Positions 28,758-40,100 of a stretch of DNA of 64,000 nucleotides are shown in pieces (position 1 is the stretch's first letter; each line of letters begins with the position of its first letter). A program made the translations under genes and the position numbers. Origin of the DNA: an uncultured Bacteroidales bacterium (GTDB lineage: Bacteria; Bacteroidota; Bacteroidia; Bacteroidales; Bacteroidaceae); contig CACZAN010000003.1 of NCBI GenBank assembly GCA_902779165.1, forward strand, positions 45,115 through 109,114. The letters are read 5' to 3'. The notes beneath the pieces were generated by a model, which worked only from the letters and a program-made list of their open reading frames with translations, did not search any database and was not told the DNA's origin.

Positions 28758-31700
28758 TTACTTGATGTTCACCTTTGTACTGCCGCTTACTACACCTTTG
28801 TTGCCGCCGCCATAGACGTCGCCATGCACCGTCGTATTACCTTGGATGGTGACGGTAGTCTTAGCGTCGGTGGGGGTGGTGGTATTGTTGACTGCACTCT
28901 CGTCTCCACCGCCATAGACATAGCCAGTGGTGGATACTCCATTCGTACCTATCGTGCTGGTCCCGCTTTCACCGCTGGTGGTGATGGTTAGGGTGACAGC
29001 GCCACTCACGGAGCCGAGGTTGTCCTTGTTTAAATTTTCAGTGGTGTAGAGATAGTGATGTTCCGTATCAATCGCAGTAGCGGTACTATTGACCGTTACA
29101 TCGCTATGTTTCCATGTGTAGGGAACAGTTGCAGGAAACTCTGGCTCAAAAAATACACCGAGGTTGCCGTCATAAAAAGGTGCCGTTTGAAATCCACCTT
29201 TATTCATTACTTCAACCGTGGGCAAGGTTGCAGAGTAGCCCGCGCCAAACACATTGCCTTCCACCGTACAATTGGTGAGCGTGGAACTGACAGGCCCTTC
29301 CACTTTGCCCAAGCTGCCGCCGCCATAGAAGTTGCCAAGGCACTTAAAGTCATCAGAAAAAGTGAGCCTTCCAAGAGGATTGCGTGTAATAGTGCAACCA
29401 GTGAGTTTTGACGTGACATCATACGAGGTTGCCAGAGAGAAACTGACATGTTCGACAATCAGACGGGCTACGTTTTGGTAGTTGTTAGACATCGGAATGA
29501 ACTGATAGTCGATTCGTGTCTCTACACCTTTATAAGCACCGTCATACTTCTGGGTATATTGCTCATTAACCCAATTGTTCCAGTTAATATTACCTACTAC
29601 ATTATTTTTGTTGGAAGGATATCTACGATTATAGGAATTACCACCGTAGCCGGCACCGAAGAAGGCTCGGAAGGTGCAGTTGGTAGCAGTGGTGACCACT
29701 TTCTTGTCGCTATTCATATCGCCAAACTTGGGACCGCCGCAGAACTGATCGACCCGACTGTTTGAGATGACGGTCGTAATGTTGCCCTCTGCGATATGGG
29801 CAGCATTAATACCACCTGCGTAAAACTCATCAATATCGGCATTGTCTATCTGCCAGATAATATTACCGTTGGTGTGGTTCGTTAAATTGCCTATTCCCTG
29901 CATACCTGTGCCAGCCACCTTGCCGAAGCGACCTCCGTTTATGTAACATTCGGCATTGTCATCAAAATTGTTATTGGGGGTATTATATAGACCAGTCAGA
30001 TAGAATTCGTTAAAGTCACCACCAGTGACTGAGATGGGAGGATGAGGACTGATAAACTGGTCTGGGTTAGGATTTTTACCTGCATCGTATGTGTTTTTAT
30101 CCTGATGCACTCCAATATGAAACTCCTTAAACCACACATTGCCCCCCACATGGTAGTAACTAACCGTTTTACCTTCTAAATTGAAATCTTCTGCTCCTCC
30201 GACTGTCACCCATTGTTCAATGACTCCACCATGCAAAATCATAGGACTGCTCACTCTATCCAATTTATCATACTCAAACTGAGTGAAACGGAAAAGTGAT
30301 GTGTTAGTCGATTCAAACCATCCTAAAGGTTGCAAGATACCAAAGTTATAAGTACCTGTACCGCCAGTGGACTTCTGCGCCATACCAAGACCGATAATAT
30401 TCAAGAAGTCCACCCTGACAGGATGCAAGCGAACACGACTATCAAAACGAAGGATATATGAGTAATCCGGTTCGTTGTCCTTGTCAAGGTCGATAGACAT
30501 AATGGTATAGGGCTTATTAACTTTATCATTAGAAATACTGTTGCTATGGACGTTGCCAACGAGAACGATGGCGTTGTCATAGACACCACCCTGTATAGTC
30601 ATCTGACCCACCGCGTTGCCGATAGTAGTATACACTTTCTGCAAACTACCATTGATGTCCCAGGAATCACCGTTATTGAACAATTTTCCGCCACCAACGC
30701 ATGTTACGTAACTACCGCTACCCATATTCTGGTCATAAACCCTATCGCGATAGTCGTCGGCACAATAGCGGGCCTGGGCCCAGTAGGGCTGGATGGTGAT
30801 GGCTGTTACCCCTTCCGGCACATCCCAATAGGCACCCTGATTGAAGATGCGACCGCTGACGGAATATAGGTCTTTATTGGTGCAGTTGCGATCAGCAAAA
30901 TTATAGGGGGCTGAGGTAATAACGCCCTCGGCATTGGCTGTCGCGTCACTGCCCGTTGAGTACGAGCCTGCATTGCCGCCAGTGATGCTAACAATCTTCC
31001 AACCTGTCACAACGCGGTTATCAGTATAGTTACCCGTGCCTACATCGTTGTAGTAAGGCAACTGCACCTTTCCGTAGTTGAAATTAAAATGGTCTGGGTC
31101 TTTGTCGGTAATATTCAGTGTTAGCAACGAGGTGGTGATGGAAGCTCCGTCAGGAGCATAGAACTGTTCACCGTTGCCCGGCTGAATGGTTACGGATAGT
31201 GTTCCTAACTTACGTCCCTGATTACGTTGTGTCTTCGCTATATCGGCATCGTCAGAAATAGCTTCTGCGTTTTTTGCATCGATATTGACTACTGACGCAT
31301 ATTGAATAACATTATTATCATCATCGAATGGCGCCTTAAGAATGGGATAAGGGATTGTATAACCTATTTGTGAAGGCTCACCTATTTGTGAAGGCTCCAA
31401 CACCCATTTCATCATCTCGTCCTTGTTGCCTGCATCGTTTGTTGCCCACCATGCGGCCAAGGCACGGTTACTATTGAGTAGATGACGGAAGAATTCAAAA
31501 CGCTGCAAAAAGCGAGTCTCAGCCATCAAGGCACAGTTATAAGTATCAATGTTTTTATTCTCCACATAGGATGCTGCTTCACTGAAATAGTTGAAGTTGC
31601 TGACACCTGATGCATCTTTACGATTGGTGATAATCTGTCCATTATAGATGGGGGCTTTATTCGTACCACCCGTGATGTCGCCATAGAACATACAGTTCAT

Positions 31701-34142
31701 CACCATGGTCTTGAGGAAGTGGTCTGTATCATTGCTGTTTGCGTTGGTAGCCACGTTGTTCCAACCCACGATGCCTCCTACAAAACTTCCAGCGGTGATA
31801 TTGGCATAGCTGAAGCAGTTGATGACGCGTGAACTACCATCAAGGAAACCGACAATTCCACCTGCATAAACAGTTCCGGAGATCGTGCTGCTACAAGTGT
31901 TAGTCTTTATCTTGTAATAACCCTCATCATCTTTTTCCACGGTACTGCTCGAAGCCAGTACGCCACAGTTATAGATACGTGTGGCACCTGTAGCTACGTT
32001 GGCAATGGCACCAGTTGCCACTTTATCATCTCCTCCAACGTTAACGGTAGAGCCGCTACTAATGGTGACGTTGTCGAGGATGACGTTCTTGATGATGGCA
32101 CCGTCAGCATAAGCCACCACAGGGGCTGTAAGCCCTGAAATGACGACTCCTTGACCGTCAAGGGTCCCTTTAAAGGGCTTTGCAGCAGTACCTATAGTAC
32201 CAGAGAAGCTACCATCGATGATATAGTTGCCTTCGGGGTCATCAAGATCGACTTCACTTGCTGACGTAATGAGTGTAGCGGGTATCCATGTTCTTATATC
32301 GGAATCAAGATATCCGATATGGGTAGCATAAGCCCTGACAACAGTGGCGCTTCCGAGAGAGAATCCTCCTTCAGGATAGGGAGTACTAGGCGTTCCACTT
32401 TCAGAAGTCGTATAGTAGATCGTTCCACCAGATTTACAGGTAATCGTTATTGTACCTTCATGATATGTGATTTTCGGCATGGAGAACTTCGGTAAAGTGT
32501 AGGTCAACACTGATGATTGAGCGAATCCCGCTTTAAACGCTCTCGCCTTGACAATCTTTGTTCCTTCAGGCAAATCGAAAGTTCCAATGGCCACCGTAGA
32601 GGTCGGCTTGGGATCACTTGGTGCCGTTAGAGTAGTGCTGTAAGTATATCTGATAGTTGCTTCGTCTGTGGCACAACTGAAGGTGACGGTTCCGTCGCCA
32701 TGGTTGGTGACGGTTGGTGTGGCACATCTGTCAATACTTAATGATGCTACGTCAGATTTGACATATCCTGCCTTATAGGCTATAGCCTTGATAATCGTTT
32801 GATTAAAATCTACGGACAAAGTGATGGCGTTTTCATATAGCGTAGAACTCGATGTCGGGTTATTATTGTTTAGGTTATAACGCACTTCAACAGCATCAGG
32901 CCCCACTAAGTCCGTTGTTCCGTCCGATTCCTTTGTGGGTTTGGTAATGGTTACAGTTGCATCACTCTTCGACCATGTGGGAGGTGCCAATTTTGTAAGC
33001 GTTTGCTCTGCGACATCTGATCTATCACTCCCATCAGCGGCAAAGGCTGCGATGGCTTTAAGAACAGTGGCATCAACAGAAAGTGTAAACGGCCCCGTAT
33101 ATTCTGTAGAATGCGTAGTAGGTGTGGTACCATCTATCGTATAATAAATGTGAGCACCTTCGTCTGCTGCGTTAGGAGTGATAGTCGTTGAGCCATCCGA
33201 CTTATCTAAGGTGATGGTAGGCACTTGACATTTTGTAGAATTATATACCGCCTCATCAGAATTTTCTAAATCAGCTTTTATGGCTATGGCCTTGATCTTT
33301 GTTGCAGACCCTAATGAAAAAGGAGCAGAATATTCCTGTCTTGTACCGGAGGTCGCAGGATCAGAATTGTCATTCGTATAATAGATGGTCGCTCCCTGTG
33401 TCACAGTCGTAATCGTCACATTTCCACCAACGACCGTGATTTCTGGCGTCACACACTTCTTGACAAACTCAAAGAACCATCTTGAACCTGCGTTGTCTGA
33501 AAAGAAGCCTATAAGACCGGCCCTGTTATTGTTTTGACCATAGTTAGCATTGTTGTTACCGGCTGGATTCAGAAGATTGCCATCACCATAAGAAGGTGAA
33601 GAAATATTATAAGTAGATGTCCCATAAGATGTGGTGCCGCTGGCCGTAAGCTTGAATGAAGCTTTAGTCGTTACCTCTTTCTGAATGTGTACACGACGGC
33701 GTGTGTTTTTGTCATCACCACCAGGATAATCATTTGCTGTAAGGTATTTGTTATCTATATCATGTATGATATAATAATAATCTCCATTTCTTACAACTCT
33801 CCACAAATACTTTGGTAACCGCCCTTCCTTGTTCGTGGTTATGAAAGGCATTTCACGATCATTTTGCCAATGAAGATAGTCATAATCGCCTTCGATAGGA
33901 CACAAATACCAGTTATCAGCCAGATCCTTGTTATATGTATGTCCACCATTGGCAGCTTCCATATTGATGATGTAGTAATAGCCATCACCATCGGGAAGTG
34001 TCGCACTCTGTCCCCACACTTCACTGGCCCCGAAGGTCATCAGCACCATCAGGAATAGTATGTTCTTTACGAATGAATAGATGTCTGTAAACTTACCGTT
34101 AACAATCATATTGCGTTTCATATCGATATATGTAGTTTTCAT
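28758..34142 (-). CDS. Giant secreted protein B with chitobiase C-terminal-like repeats and VYGGG units (1794 residues)
   Basis: Residues 1-44 form a long signal peptide (hydrophobic core NILFLMVLMTFGAS, cleavage near VWG-QS). A domain rich in YYYIIN and YYYIIHDIDN follows (about 50-180). Residues about 229-617 hold five tandem units of about 70 residues with the pattern P-x-I..T-I-x-YT-x-DGT-x-P-T..GPF-x-L..KA-x-A, resembling the CHB_HEX_C_1/Fn3-associated fold of Bacteroidetes surface proteins. GLUG-like segments (VYAGGIVGF, VGGIVGWNN) lie near 757-800. VYGGG units fill the last 190 residues. It ends ..VSGSTKVNIK with no sorting domain. The ATG at 34142 was preferred over 34184 because it leaves a 48-base gap after protein C and is preceded by an A/G-rich stretch. 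Probably cotranscribed with C and A. Confidence 0.82.
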   Translation of the reverse strand: MKTTYIDMKRNMIVNGKFTDIYSFVKNILFLMVLMTFGASEVWGQSATLPDGDGYYYIINMEAANGGHTYNKDLADNWYLCPIEGDYDYLHWQNDREMPFITTNKEGRLPKYLWRVVRNGDYYYIIHDIDNKYLTANDYPGGDDKNTRRRVHIQKEVTTKASFKLTASGTTSYGTSTYNISSPSYGDGNLLNPAGNNNANYGQNNNRAGLIGFFSDNAGSRWFFEFVKKCVTPEITVVGGNVTITTVTQGATIYYTNDNSDPATSGTRQEYSAPFSLGSATKIKAIAIKADLENSDEAVYNSTKCQVPTITLDKSDGSTTITPNAADEGAHIYYTIDGTTPTTHSTEYTGPFTLSVDATVLKAIAAFAADGSDRSDVAEQTLTKLAPPTWSKSDATVTITKPTKESDGTTDLVGPDAVEVRYNLNNNNPTSSSTLYENAITLSVDFNQTIIKAIAYKAGYVKSDVASLSIDRCATPTVTNHGDGTVTFSCATDEATIRYTYSTTLTAPSDPKPTSTVAIGTFDLPEGTKIVKARAFKAGFAQSSVLTYTLPKFSMPKITYHEGTITITCKSGGTIYYTTSESGTPSTPYPEGGFSLGSATVVRAYATHIGYLDSDIRTWIPATLITSASEVDLDDPEGNYIIDGSFSGTIGTAAKPFKGTLDGQGVVISGLTAPVVAYADGAIIKNVILDNVTISSGSTVNVGGDDKVATGAIANVATGATRIYNCGVLASSSTVEKDDEGYYKIKTNTCSSTISGTVYAGGIVGFLDGSSRVINCFSYANITAGSFVGGIVGWNNVATNANSNDTDHFLKTMVMNCMFYGDITGGTNKAPIYNGQIITNRKDASGVSNFNYFSEAASYVENKNIDTYNCALMAETRFLQRFEFFRHLLNSNRALAAWWATNDAGNKDEMMKWVLEPSQIGEPSQIGYTIPYPILKAPFDDDNNVIQYASVVNIDAKNAEAISDDADIAKTQRNQGRKLGTLSVTIQPGNGEQFYAPDGASITTSLLTLNITDKDPDHFNFNYGKVQLPYYNDVGTGNYTDNRVVTGWKIVSITGGNAGSYSTGSDATANAEGVITSAPYNFADRNCTNKDLYSVSGRIFNQGAYWDVPEGVTAITIQPYWAQARYCADDYRDRVYDQNMGSGSYVTCVGGGKLFNNGDSWDINGSLQKVYTTIGNAVGQMTIQGGVYDNAIVLVGNVHSNSISNDKVNKPYTIMSIDLDKDNEPDYSYILRFDSRVRLHPVRVDFLNIIGLGMAQKSTGGTGTYNFGILQPLGWFESTNTSLFRFTQFEYDKLDRVSSPMILHGGVIEQWVTVGGAEDFNLEGKTVSYYHVGGNVWFKEFHIGVHQDKNTYDAGKNPNPDQFISPHPPISVTGGDFNEFYLTGLYNTPNNNFDDNAECYINGGRFGKVAGTGMQGIGNLTNHTNGNIIWQIDNADIDEFYAGGINAAHIAEGNITTVISNSRVDQFCGGPKFGDMNSDKKVVTTATNCTFRAFFGAGYGGNSYNRRYPSNKNNVVGNINWNNWVNEQYTQKYDGAYKGVETRIDYQFIPMSNNYQNVARLIVEHVSFSLATSYDVTSKLTGCTITRNPLGRLTFSDDFKCLGNFYGGGSLGKVEGPVSSTLTNCTVEGNVFGAGYSATLPTVEVMNKGGFQTAPFYDGNLGVFFEPEFPATVPYTWKHSDVTVNSTATAIDTEHHYLYTTENLNKDNLGSVSGAVTLTITTSGESGTSTIGTNGVSTTGYVYGGGDESAVNNTTTPTDAKTTVTIQGNTTVHGDVYGGGNKGVVSGSTKVNIK

Positions 34143-34190
34143 ATTGTTTCTTTCAACCAGCTGTCCCTGGTGCGGCAGAGGCATTATTTA

Positions 34191-37100
34191 TTATTTAATA
34201 CTCAGTTTCTTCTTGTTCACGATGTAGACGCCTGGCATGTGGACGGGGGTCTCGATAGTCTGGCCGGCAGGCAGAACGAAGTCAGAGAGGGTGATACCAG
34301 CGGCATTGACAATGCGGATGGTGGTGGGCTCCTTCATGTGCGACCTGGTGACGATGTTGCGGCCACGGGAGAAGATTTCCAGAGTGCCATCGAGGGCGGA
34401 CTCAGGACCTCCCTCAAACTCGCTGCCGTTCGTGCTGCTGAAGACGATGCGGCCGGGCAGCTGGCGCTTCACGCCGGAACCGGAGATTTGCGCGGTGAAG
34501 TACGGACGGAAGGCACTGAGTGCGGGCGTCACGCCATGGGTATCGTTAGCCGTCGTCTTCACAGTGGTGCGCTTGTAGTAGGTGGCAGCCTTGCTTTCTG
34601 TGGTGGCGTTATATACGGCCCATGTAAGCGGTGTCGTACCTGCTGCATCGGTGTACAGTGCTTCAGTTGCTACTGCGGCAATAAATGCGTCTTCATCTGC
34701 GAAGGTGTATTCAGCGCCCGTTGTATTCCATGAAGTAGCCGTTTCGTCGTCGAGTTTCACGTAGGCATTGCCATCATGGTTCATTGCATATTGGCCGTTC
34801 TCCAGCACTTCATTCATGTAGCTGGGCTTGAAGGTGACGGTGAAATCCTTTGCTCCTTCGTATATCTTCACAACGCCGGTCTTTGTCTCATCATCGCTCA
34901 CGCCGATGCTCTCGCCCTTGTTGGAAGCGAAGGTGATGACCTGCTTACCGATCTTCTCAAGAGTCTCGGCGGTGTTCTGGGCCTGGAAATTACCACTGAG
35001 GTCGAACTCGTAGTAGGTCTCGCCAGGGAAGCCGATGATGTACGGAGTAGCGGTGCTGAGCAACTGGTAGCCGGGATACGTGCGCGCGTCCTTATAATAT
35101 GTTCTGTACTCCAGATAGGTGTCGGCGTTCTCGTCCTTTTGGTTGTGAACGGACTCGTTCTTGTAGTAGTAATCCCAGAGGAAGCTGTTGCGGTCAGTCT
35201 TGGTGGTACCTGTGGCAGCGGGATAGTTGAAGGTGGCCAGCGCCTCAGAGGTGGTGCTGCCTTCACCAATAGCGCTGTACTCACGCAGCCAGTATTCGTG
35301 GCCTTTGGTGCTGCCCTGGTAGAAGTGGGTAATCTCACCCTTCTGATGCGTCGTCACGAGTTCTGCCGTGAACGGGATGCTGATGCCCTGCCAACCATTC
35401 TTGAGATCGACATATTCCTGATTGTCGGACTTGCGCTGGTACCACATCAGGTACTCGTCGCCCAAGCGATACGGAATCGGGCAGTTGAAGTCCTGCTTAT
35501 CTACGAGCAGATGGTCGTTGGTGGTCGTAAGGTCGCTCTGCACGAGGTGGCCATGGATGGATGCCGTGCTTTCGCCTACGAGGCGGTAGCCATTGCTGTT
35601 GTCGTAGTAGTCATTATACTTGGGTTCGATGAAGTAGCTGGTCAGCACTTCGTGGGTTTGCCCGTTGACATAACCGTCGCCGCTCGTGGCGGGGGCATAG
35701 ACGAGCAGGTTCTGTGTCTCATCGATATTGACGATGCTCAGCAGACCGTCGTCGTCGAGCAATGGCAGATAGAACCAGTTCGTGTCGTCGTCCCAACCAA
35801 GCTTATAAGTTCCATTCACCTCATTGGTGTTGTTATGTCCAGCAAAGTCGATGGCGGTCATGTTCGGGTGTGCCTCCTTGGTGCCGTCTTGGGATATCTG
35901 TGCCAGATAGGCATTCGGGTTGAAGTGTGCTGCGTTCATTTCCTTGCTGCGGTAATAAGCCGGAGCACGATAGACGCGGTTGGCCTGCGCGTTCTGAGCC
36001 AGGCGGCCACTGGCTCGCACAATCGCTGTCGGCACATCCTGATGCGGTGACATCGCGTAGCCATAGTTCAGGCGTTGTCCGAAGAAGAGATAGTCATCGG
36101 GCCAGATGGGATAGTAGTAGTCGGTCTTTGTTTCCACTCCCGTTTGTGAATCTACAGTGGTCACCTCCATGTGACGTTCATCTTCCGTTGTCGGAATCTC
36201 ACCGGCCGCAAAGACGAAGTCGCCGTCGGCGAAGCGTTCCTCCACATAGCTCACATCGCCGTATGGTGCAATCGTAGCCACAGACGGATAGGTGATGGTG
36301 GCAGGCACGTCGGCACGGCTACCGTCGGCGTTGAGCGGCCAGAACCTGAAGGAACGGGCTCCTTCGCCGGGATCATTCTTGTCGTAGTAACGCTTATTCA
36401 GGTAGAAGCTGTTGAGGTCGTAGGCCACTTCACCGTTGTAGAAGGTTGCATCGGGCATCTCGGTGGCTGCTCCTGGTGCTGGCACCAAGAACGGCGGCTC
36501 CTCGGAGGCTGTGACTGCTGTGTAGCCGTTATTGGTGTCGGAATAGTAGCTGTTGACAATTTGGTAACCACTACCCGTGGGATTGCCGAAGACAGCCTTG
36601 ACGCCGGAGGCAGGGCCTGTGGTCTTCACCCAGCAACTCTCTATATAACCTTCGCCCGTGTCGGCTACACCGGCACTGGTGAAGGAACCCATGACACCAA
36701 GGTTATAGACGCTGCCGCAGAGGTGGCCGAACAACGAGTTGTCCAGACCTCTGAGGGTGTGGCCATCTCCATGGAAGGTGCCGTTGAAGCAGGTTTCTGC
36801 ATCGTTGCCAATCGGCGTCCACTCATTGGCCACCGCAGGATCATCCTCGTGCTCGATATCAGTGCGCAGGAAGAATTCCAAATTGGTGCCGGCCTTCACA
36901 CCGACCATCACATCTTTATTGTCTATTCTACGCACTTCGGTATTGAGGAGTGTGTGGCCTTCAAGATTGCTGTTGCCACCAACTCCAACGGACGTAATTA
37001 CGCCGTCCTCTATTTCGTAGTCGCTACTCGAACTGGTCACCAGACTCAGGTCATAGAAGTCCTTGAACAGGTCGAGACCGTTCATGTCGCTGCTGGTGTA

Positions 37101-40100
37101 GTCGTTGATGTATATCTTGCTGTCGCGCTTCAGGCGGCTGCGGTCGTAGTCAACGTGCAAGTGCTTCGTCTTGTCGTTCATCACCGACTTCAGGTCGTGG
37201 TAGTTGGCCACTCTGACAGGAACAGCGTTGGAGTAGGTCTTACCCAGATAGGTCTTGGCGTAGTAGGCCAGCAGGAAGCCATCCTGATACCAGTAGAGCG
37301 AATCGACGGCGGGCTTATACGGCGTGCCGTTAGTATGGCTCTCGGCATAGGAGTCTTTCTCGAAGAGTTCCCAACCGCCACCGAGGATCTCGTAGGCACC
37401 CGGTGTCACCGTGGGCACACGCATCGTGATGCTGGTGCCGGGCAGTACAATGTTCGGAGCCTTGATGTCTTCCACGATAGGCACACCGCTCTCGAACTGG
37501 ATATGGATGTTCACGATGTGGCGCTCGCTCACCGGGGTGACATGCAGGCCGGATTCATCGCTCTCCTCGTAGTCGTACTTGTAGATGACGGTAATAATCT
37601 TCTCCTTGGAGAGGTCGTTGATATCACTCTCGCGGCTTACATACAGCGTGCTTGTCTCCATCGGCGATACGCCGTGGATGGTGAAGTTCTTCTGCTTGTT
37701 GACTAAAGCAGTGTAATCGCCATCGGCAATCACAGCACCCTGAGGCACGGCAGCATTTGTATCGTAGGTAGTACCACTGCCTTCACCCTTGATACTCTTC
37801 ACATTTCGGCCCATACCCTTTTCATTTACCTTGTAACTTTCGCGGCAATAATAGAAGTTGTATGAGGTGTTTGCCGCAGGATTACTGTTCACAGGATCCA
37901 GATCACCTTTGGAGAAGGTCAGCGTAGTGATATGCGCTTTCTCCTCGGAGGCCAGTGCTGTAAACTCTTCATCGGTAAGTGTGGCACCTACGGCGTATGG
38001 TGTTTCGATATGGACGAATCCTTCTTTAACTACATAGACAGTATAGGTGTCCTTCACAACGTCGCCAACGTTCACCTTAATGGGAGCGTAGTGGCGCTGC
38101 TCGTTGGGCAGAGACTCGTAGACTGTGCGAGAGAGTTCATCGTTCTTCAATATATCGGTGGTGGATACTGGTTCTGATGATCCAGGTCTCTTCACAGTGA
38201 CCGCTGATTCTACTGTCAAAGTGGTATTATCATCGTATGTTGCCGTGTAGTCGATAGGTTTGGAGAGTGAATAGATCATATTCTCCTCATAAGAATCACT
38301 ATAGGCGTCATAACCATCATACTGGTACTTCGTACCTTCCTTCTGCATGAGTCGGGTACCTTCTGGATGAGTAATGCCATACGTAGGATCGATGAGCAGG
38401 TCAAGGGCGTCGTAGTTGAAGGTGAAGTGACTACGGTCAGCCTCTGACATTGAGCTCCAGACGCCCAAAGCACGGTAGTTCTGGCCCTGATAAAAGACTT
38501 CGCCACCATAGAGGCCGTCACTTGTACAATAGTATGCGGGCACAATCAAATCTTCAATCTCCTTGGCAATACTCAGGTTCTCTTCTGGACCACCCGCCTT
38601 GAAGCGATTATGCAACGTCGTCTTCTCGGACTCGGTCATCAGGTCATTGACATAGATATAATCGGTACCCGAGAGTTCGATGGTATGGGTGCAGACATAG
38701 GCCGGTGCTGCATAGCCAGCGCCCAGGCTGTTGGCTGTGGCTTCAGAGATGGGAGCACCCTCGTAGAAGTGCAGACCTGTGGAGGAGTATTCCTTAGTCA
38801 CTACATAAGCAGGTACGAAGGTTGCCTGTTTCTTGCTCTCATCGTAACCCTCTGAGCCCTCTGATTTACCATAATTCGGAATGTAGTCGGTATTAATGCT
38901 TGTATAGGTGTTGTAAATATCATTAGGAATGATATCACCATCCTCATATTTACGCTGCCCGTAGAGGCCGGTCGCATTGGGCGTATAGGTAGGACCTTCG
39001 GTGTAGGCATCCTGTCCTTTGATAGTATTACCTTCGCCATCCTTTTTGGTTTCTTTAGCCAGAGCATTATATTCCGCCGAAGTAATCTTATTGCTTCTCG
39101 AATCACCGGTGAGTTCTGTGTACCAAGGCTTCCAGATTTCGGGGTTGGTGACATCGTAGGTGAGGAGGTAGCCCGTGGTGTGGCTCAGATTGTTGGAGGA
39201 ACGGAATACCTCCGTGAAGAGCTGGGTGACATCATGGTCGTCTTTGTCTTTGACAACCACGTAATCGCCGGTCTCGTTCTTTTCCAACTTCGTGACAACG
39301 GTTGTATTCCCTGACAACTCGTTATATTTGCTCGGCAGGAGCACGGTGCCTGCAGGATAGATAGTCTCACCAATCTTGCAGTCGCTGCGCACGACATAGG
39401 TCTCCTCCACAAACAGTTTCTGCTCTGACGCGGGCAGCTTCTTCCATTCCCAGTAGTCGATGGGGTCGTTCAGGTGGTATTCCACATTGTTGATGACAAC
39501 CTTCGAATTATCCGTCAATGGCGTATTAATGGTCGGATTGCTATAACTGGAATAGTAAGCATACAAGTTGGGCTGCACGTCCATCAGCGTCATCTTACCA
39601 TTCGAGGCGGCATTGATGGTGATGGGCAGTTCTACGGTCTTGCTGTAGGCATTGGGCGAACCGGTATGAGCCATGATATACTGGTCATAGACATAGACAG
39701 AGCCTGCGATGTACCAGTAGTGGGCGGGAACGCCGTCTGCTGATAGGTATCTATTGCTGATGTTGTAGCAGTCATCGATGATGGTCTGGGAGCCGTGGAT
39801 GAAGTTACCGGAGGTCTCCCATTCTACTCTGTCTCCGTCGGCAGTCTTGTAATCCCAGTTAAATTTGCTTGCGGCATTCTTGTTCAGCTTGGTCAGAGTG
39901 GTGTTCTGATGGCCCGTTATCCGTTCGCCATGCTGGTTCTTGGCATAGACGTAGCCGCCGCCGACACCAGTAGAGACATTGATGAGGTCGAGTTCTACGA
40001 CACCGGTAATCAGGCCCCAGTCTTTCTTATCAATGGTGGTGCCCGTGCTCTTCTCGGAGGTCAGCTCCAGATAGACGCCAGAGGCCAGGGCCAACTGGTT

